This document shows, one piece after another, positions 61,159 to 64,000 of a stretch of 64,000 nucleotides of DNA. This stretch comes from Anaerolinea sp. (GTDB lineage: Bacteria; Chloroflexota; Limnocylindria; Limnocylindrales; CSP1-4): positions 1-64,000 of the forward strand of contig PNKK01000005.1 in the NCBI GenBank assembly GCA_013822395.1, given 5' to 3'. Within the stretch, counting starts at the first letter, position 1, and every line of letters begins with the position of its first letter. The notes under the pieces are model-generated. The model saw only the letters and a program-made list of their open reading frames with translations. It had not been told where the DNA came from and did no database searches. The translations under genes and the position numbers were made by a program.

Positions 61159-61175
61159 TCGAACTTCCAGTTCGA
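61159..61175. promoter_or_regulatory. TCGAACT-TCC-AGTTCGA palindrome
   Basis: A perfect 7-bp inverted repeat between the four-span protein and the DUF411 gene; either an operator or a small hairpin. Confidence 0.4.
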
Positions 61176-61234
61176 TGGGCGCGAATTGAACTCGACCGCT
61201 GTCGGTCGTGAGCGTCAAGCATAGGAGATCACTC

Positions 61235-61780
61235 GTGGAGCCTGCAGGACCGAATCACGATATGCGCACACAGCAATTGACCCGCCGAGCCCCGCTGCGG
61301 ATGTCCGTCCTCGCCGGCCTGGCGGCCGGAGCCGCCGCCTGCGCCGCGCCCGCGCCGGCCCAGCCCGGCGTGACGTTCGGCCCAGCTCCGTCGTCGACGG
61401 CGGCGCCGGCCGCGGCCTTCACCGTGGAGATCCATCGGTCGCCGACATGCGCCTGCTGTCACGAGTGGGTGGCGTATCTGCGCGCCGAGGGCACGACAGT
61501 CACTGAGGTGGAAGAGGCTGACGTCTCCGCCTACAAGCGCTCGCTCGGAATACCGCAGGAACTCTGGAGCTGCCATACCTCGGTCGTCGACGGCTACGTC
61601 GTCGAGGGCCACGTCCCGCTCGAGGCGATCGAGCGTCTGCTCGCCGAGCGCCCCGACATCGACGGGATCGCCCTCGCCGGGATGCCGCCCGGCTCGCCGG
61701 GGATGCCCGGCCCGAAGGAGGCCCCGCTCGAGGTGCAATCGTTCCGCAACGGGGTCATTACCCCCTTCGGCACGTACTGA
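61235..61780 (+). CDS. DUF411 metal-binding lipoprotein with Tat-like leader
   Basis: GTG 61235, behind AGGAGATCACTC, is chosen because it gives an N-terminus (MEPAGP, then LTRRAPLRMSVLAGLA) matching that of the next gene. The leader has a twin-Arg-like motif and a lipobox-type Cys. The mature domain is DUF411, with CACCHEW and LWSCHTS, small proteins often found near copper-resistance genes. The 181-aa product is likely on the outer face of the membrane. Confidence 0.8.
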   Translation: MEPAGPNHDMRTQQLTRRAPLRMSVLAGLAAGAAACAAPAPAQPGVTFGPAPSSTAAPAAAFTVEIHRSPTCACCHEWVAYLRAEGTTVTEVEEADVSAYKRSLGIPQELWSCHTSVVDGYVVEGHVPLEAIERLLAERPDIDGIALAGMPPGSPGMPGPKEAPLEVQSFRNGVITPFGTY

Positions 61781-61831
61781 GATGATGCGGATCGCGGGTC
61801 TAGAATGAAAGCCAATCAGGGGAGATCACGC

Positions 61832-62359
61832 ATGGAACCAGCCGGACCTGGCCTCGATGAGAGTGCCCGGCGTTTGAGCCGCCGCGCCCTGCTGCGGCTG
61901 TCCGTCCTCACCGGCCTGGGGGCGGCGGCTGCCGCCTGTGCCGGTCAGAGCCAGCCGGGCTGGACCTATGTCCCGGTCGCGTCGCCGTCGGCCGGCACAC
62001 CCGGGTCCTCATCTCTGCCGGGCGCCTCCCCGGCCTCTCCAACAGCGGCTGCGTCGGACGGCGGCGGAGGCGGCGGCACGGTCATCACGATCGTGGCCCA
62101 GACCTTCAAGTTCGATCTCGCCGAGTTCAGCGTCCCTGCCAACACCCCGTTCCGGATCGTGTTCGACAACCAGGATGCCGGGGTGCCGCACAACGTGGCG
62201 ATCTACGACTCGGGCTCCAGCGGGCCCGTTCTGTTCAAGGGCGAGATCTTCAACGGAGTCAGGACCGTGACGTACGACGTGCCGGGCCTGCCGGCCGGCA
62301 ACCATTACTTCCAGTGCGATGTACACCCCATGATGAACGGGACGGTTCGGGCAGCATGA
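61832..62359 (+). CDS. Type 1 copper cupredoxin lipoprotein with Tat-like leader
   Basis: ATG 61832 follows GGGGAGATCACGC, almost the same ribosome site as the DUF411 gene. The leader (LSRRALLRLSVLTGLGAA) is also alike. After a Ser/Pro/Gly linker comes a plastocyanin-type domain with the copper ligands in VPHNVAIY and FQCDVHPMM. The 175-aa protein probably carries electrons or buffers copper. Its TGA overlaps a small ORF (ATGA). Confidence 0.82.
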   Translation: MEPAGPGLDESARRLSRRALLRLSVLTGLGAAAAACAGQSQPGWTYVPVASPSAGTPGSSSLPGASPASPTAAASDGGGGGGTVITIVAQTFKFDLAEFSVPANTPFRIVFDNQDAGVPHNVAIYDSGSSGPVLFKGEIFNGVRTVTYDVPGLPAGNHYFQCDVHPMMNGTVRAA

Positions 62360-62517
62360 CATTCATCCCCGGGCGGTGGCCGGCGGAGTTGCCGCACCGC
62401 GTCATCGCGCTCCACGTCGGGGTCACCCACTGGCTCGCCCGGTATGGCGTCCTTATCTCGCGGCTCGGACTGGGGGTCTCCCGGACGGCTGACGAATTGG
62501 AAGCGCGATGCACATGA
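62356..62517 (+). pseudogene. Probable remnant of a DoxX/DUF417-like membrane protein
   Basis: ATG 62356 overlaps the cupredoxin stop. The 53-aa text includes THWLARYGVLISRLGLGV, which looks like the opening helix of DoxX-type proteins, but it is cut off after 53 codons and ends in a polar tail. It overlaps the ArsR start, so it may now only serve translational coupling. Confidence 0.4.
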
Positions 62518-62906
62518 TCGGCTCAACGCTCTCGGAGGACCGCTGCGAGACGGAGTGCATCCATCCCGAGCACGTCCGCCCGCTGCTCGGTCGGACGCTG
62601 TCGGGCGAGGGCGCACTGCGCGTCGGGGACCTCTTCGGGCTGCTGGCCGATCCGACCCGAGCCCGCATCCTGCACGCCCTGACGCTCACCGAGGAGCTCT
62701 GCGTCTGCGACCTCGCGCTCCTCCTCGGCCTGTCGGTCTCGGCCCTGAGCCACCAGCTCCGGCTGCTCCGCGATCGTGACGCGGTGGCCCGCCGGAAGGT
62801 CGGGCGGATCGTCTACTACCGACTGGCCGACGACCACGTCCGTCGGCTCCTGACCGACGCGCTCGTCCACGTCGGCGAAGCGGCCCAGCTCAAGGCCGCC
62901 GGCTGA
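62508..62906 (+). CDS. ArsR/SmtB-family metal-sensing repressor (CadC type)
   Basis: The 132-aa protein has the winged HTH of ArsR proteins (FGLLADPTRARILHAL, LGLSVSALSHQLRLLRDRDAV, VYYRL). Cysteines Cys13, Cys17, Cys65 and Cys67 (ELCVCD) match the cadmium/lead site of CadC. It most likely releases DNA when Cd, Pb or Zn binds. The P-type ATPase at the end of the window, and perhaps the CDF gene, would be its targets. Confidence 0.85.
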   Translation: MHMIGSTLSEDRCETECIHPEHVRPLLGRTLSGEGALRVGDLFGLLADPTRARILHALTLTEELCVCDLALLLGLSVSALSHQLRLLRDRDAVARRKVGRIVYYRLADDHVRRLLTDALVHVGEAAQLKAAG

Positions 62907-62911
62907 AGCGC

Positions 62912-63751
62912 ATGATCTTCTCGTCCCCCCTGGCCGGGTTCCTGCACCGAGTATGGCAGCGGAGTTCCGTCGTCGTGGTCGGGCGCGCAACGGACGTTCC
63001 TCCGCCCGGCCTGTCGTGGGTCACCGTGGCCCGGCCCGTGGGGGCCCGATCATCGCTCGAAGCGATCGAGCCAGCGCTCCGGCGCCTGGGCGGGATGGCA
63101 GGGCTCGTCACCCTTGGTGCCGCGCTCGCCGGGATCGGACACGGGCTGCGGCGTGCCGGCGTACGGCAGACGGGCGGGCCGGGCGTCGCGATTGGACCCC
63201 TTTCCTTGACCGCGATGACGGCCGGATCCCTCGCCGCGAGCGCGATCCTGTGGCACGGTCTTCCGATTGCGCTCGGCCCAGGGGCCCGAGCTCTCGCCGC
63301 GGGCGCGGGCGGCACCGCCCTGTTCTCCGGCCTTGGTCTCTACCTGTCCGGGATGGCCGCCCTCGGGCCCGCGTACAACGTCTCCTCGACGTTCGGGGCA
63401 CGGCTCTATCAGGATCAGCGCCTCGTCACGTCGGGGCCGTACGCCATCGTGCGTCACCCGATGTACGCCGGGCTCATGATCGCTGCCGTCGGCGCGCTCG
63501 TCCTCTACCGGACGTGGACGACGCTCGCCTACGTCGCTGGGCTGCCCGTGCTCATCGCCCGTGCGCGACGCGAGGACGAGGTCCTTGCCGATCGGTTCGG
63601 AGCCGAGTGGGAGGCGTACCGCGATCGCGTGCCGGCCTGGATCCCGCGTCCACGGTTATCGGGAGTGGCGCTGGAAGCTGCGCCCACGGCGGCGACCGAA
63701 GGGGCGCGCAGGGTGGCGCGACCACAACGCCTGTTCCGGCTCCGTTCCTGA
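62912..63751 (+). CDS. Isoprenylcysteine carboxyl methyltransferase-like membrane protein
   Basis: The 279-aa protein has about five spans and the ICMT/PEMT-type C-terminal half: RLVTSGPYAIVRHPMYAGL and EDEVLADRFGAEWEAYRDRV, the SAM-binding region of this family. The substrate in bacteria is mostly unknown. It starts only five bases after the ArsR gene, so it is part of the metal operon here. Confidence 0.75.
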   Translation: MIFSSPLAGFLHRVWQRSSVVVVGRATDVPPPGLSWVTVARPVGARSSLEAIEPALRRLGGMAGLVTLGAALAGIGHGLRRAGVRQTGGPGVAIGPLSLTAMTAGSLAASAILWHGLPIALGPGARALAAGAGGTALFSGLGLYLSGMAALGPAYNVSSTFGARLYQDQRLVTSGPYAIVRHPMYAGLMIAAVGALVLYRTWTTLAYVAGLPVLIARARREDEVLADRFGAEWEAYRDRVPAWIPRPRLSGVALEAAPTAATEGARRVARPQRLFRLRS

Positions 63752-63754
63752 GCC

Positions 63755-64000
63755 GTGACCCACGACGAGCGCCAGCACGCCTGCGGCGACACGGGCTGCC
63801 CCGCGGACGAGCCCGCTCGTGCCGGCGAGCCCGAGCGCCTGATCGACGTCCCCGCGATCCGCCGCTCGGTCGTGGCGGGCGGCCTTCTTGGCGCCGGCCT
63901 TCTGGCCGGCTGGCTGCGGCTCGGACCGATCGAGATCGTGGCCCTGGCGGGCGCGCTGCTCGTCGGGGGCTCGACGTTCGTCCCCGAGTCCCTGCGCGGG
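63755..64000 (+). CDS. Start of a heavy-metal P1B-type ATPase (cut by window edge)
   Basis: GTG 63755 opens a frame running to the window end (82 codons). It has Cys/His/Asp-rich residues at the start (HACGDTGCP), a first hydrophobic pair (VVAGGLLGAGLLAGWL and IVALAGALLVGGSTFV) and then PESLRG, the usual sequence at the beginning of CadA/ZntA-like ATPases. Catalytic parts are beyond the edge. Together with the CadC-type repressor it suggests Cd/Zn/Pb efflux. Confidence 0.6.
   Translation, partial: MTHDERQHACGDTGCPADEPARAGEPERLIDVPAIRRSVVAGGLLGAGLLAGWLRLGPIEIVALAGALLVGGSTFVPESLRG

Noticed and set aside
1..64000. Insertion sequences, integrases or phage genes
   Set aside because: No transposase, recombinase or phage structural motif was found in any plausible frame, though decayed genes and repeats suggest past rearrangement.

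Overview
The window is GC-rich (about 70% by eye), densely coded on both strands, uses many GTG and some TTG starts, and joins genes by ATGA or GTGA overlaps. The protein types suggest a Chloroflexota bacterium of the soil or sediment kind (Limnocylindria-like). They include numerous Thr/Pro/Ser-rich lipoproteins, solute-binding-protein ABC systems, a CadC-type regulator and NirK with a fused cupredoxin. This placement is inference; there is no rRNA or marker gene to prove it. I see no tRNA, rRNA, CRISPR array, insertion sequence or phage gene.

Layout. 1-8089: a frameshifted GntR regulator, a sarcosine/dimethylglycine-dehydrogenase-like flavoprotein fused to a GcvT-type folate domain, and a complete branched-chain-type ABC importer (K-G-F-H-M order). 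8100-14286 (minus): a remnant of a D-amino-acid-oxidase-type protein, an aldehyde dehydrogenase, an 850-base noncoding stretch with a 38-bp direct repeat, an APC permease, a metallophosphoesterase and a nucleotidyltransferase-fold protein. 14642-19470: a PotABCD/AfuABC-type importer coupled to a HAD phosphatase. 19600-21036: a wrecked GAF-GGDEF-EAL gene. 21035-25547: a Bax-inhibitor-1 protein, a PduO-type cobalamin adenosyltransferase, a DUF59 protein, DUF433 and other small genes. 25534-29649 (minus): a four-gene chain from PabB and PabC to a DUF885-like hydrolase, linked throughout by GTGA overlaps. 29708-35194: a truncated rhodanese, an ABC-ATPase remnant, lysine 2,3-aminomutase, an AbiE-like nucleotidyltransferase/HTH pair with a perfect palindrome upstream, and a broken methyltransferase.

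35397-42935: an MMPL transporter coupled to an AttH/CrtC-type lipoprotein, an Fe-S-type Rrf2 regulator, a cupredoxin-NirK lipoprotein and a polytopic membrane protein. 43002-53202 (minus): an alpha-glucan operon of ROK regulator, sugar ABC importer without its ATPase, GH66, GH15 and GH31. The GH66 suggests dextran or isomalto-oligosaccharides. 53476-58787: CopC, CtaG, an SCO/thioredoxin-like lipoprotein and DUF3105, which look like copper handling for cytochrome oxidase. 58985-64000: a metal-resistance region with a CDF exporter, zinc-ribbon protein, DUF411 and cupredoxin Tat proteins, CadC-type ArsR, an ICMT-like protein and the start of a P1B-type ATPase.

Three themes stand out. First, several genes are broken or reduced to fragments. 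Three of them differ from intact by exactly one missing base, which may be assembly error; others show large deletions and are real decay. Second, GC-rich perfect hairpins without a U-tract lie between operon genes likely to need different expression. Third, copper and redox functions recur along the right third of the window.
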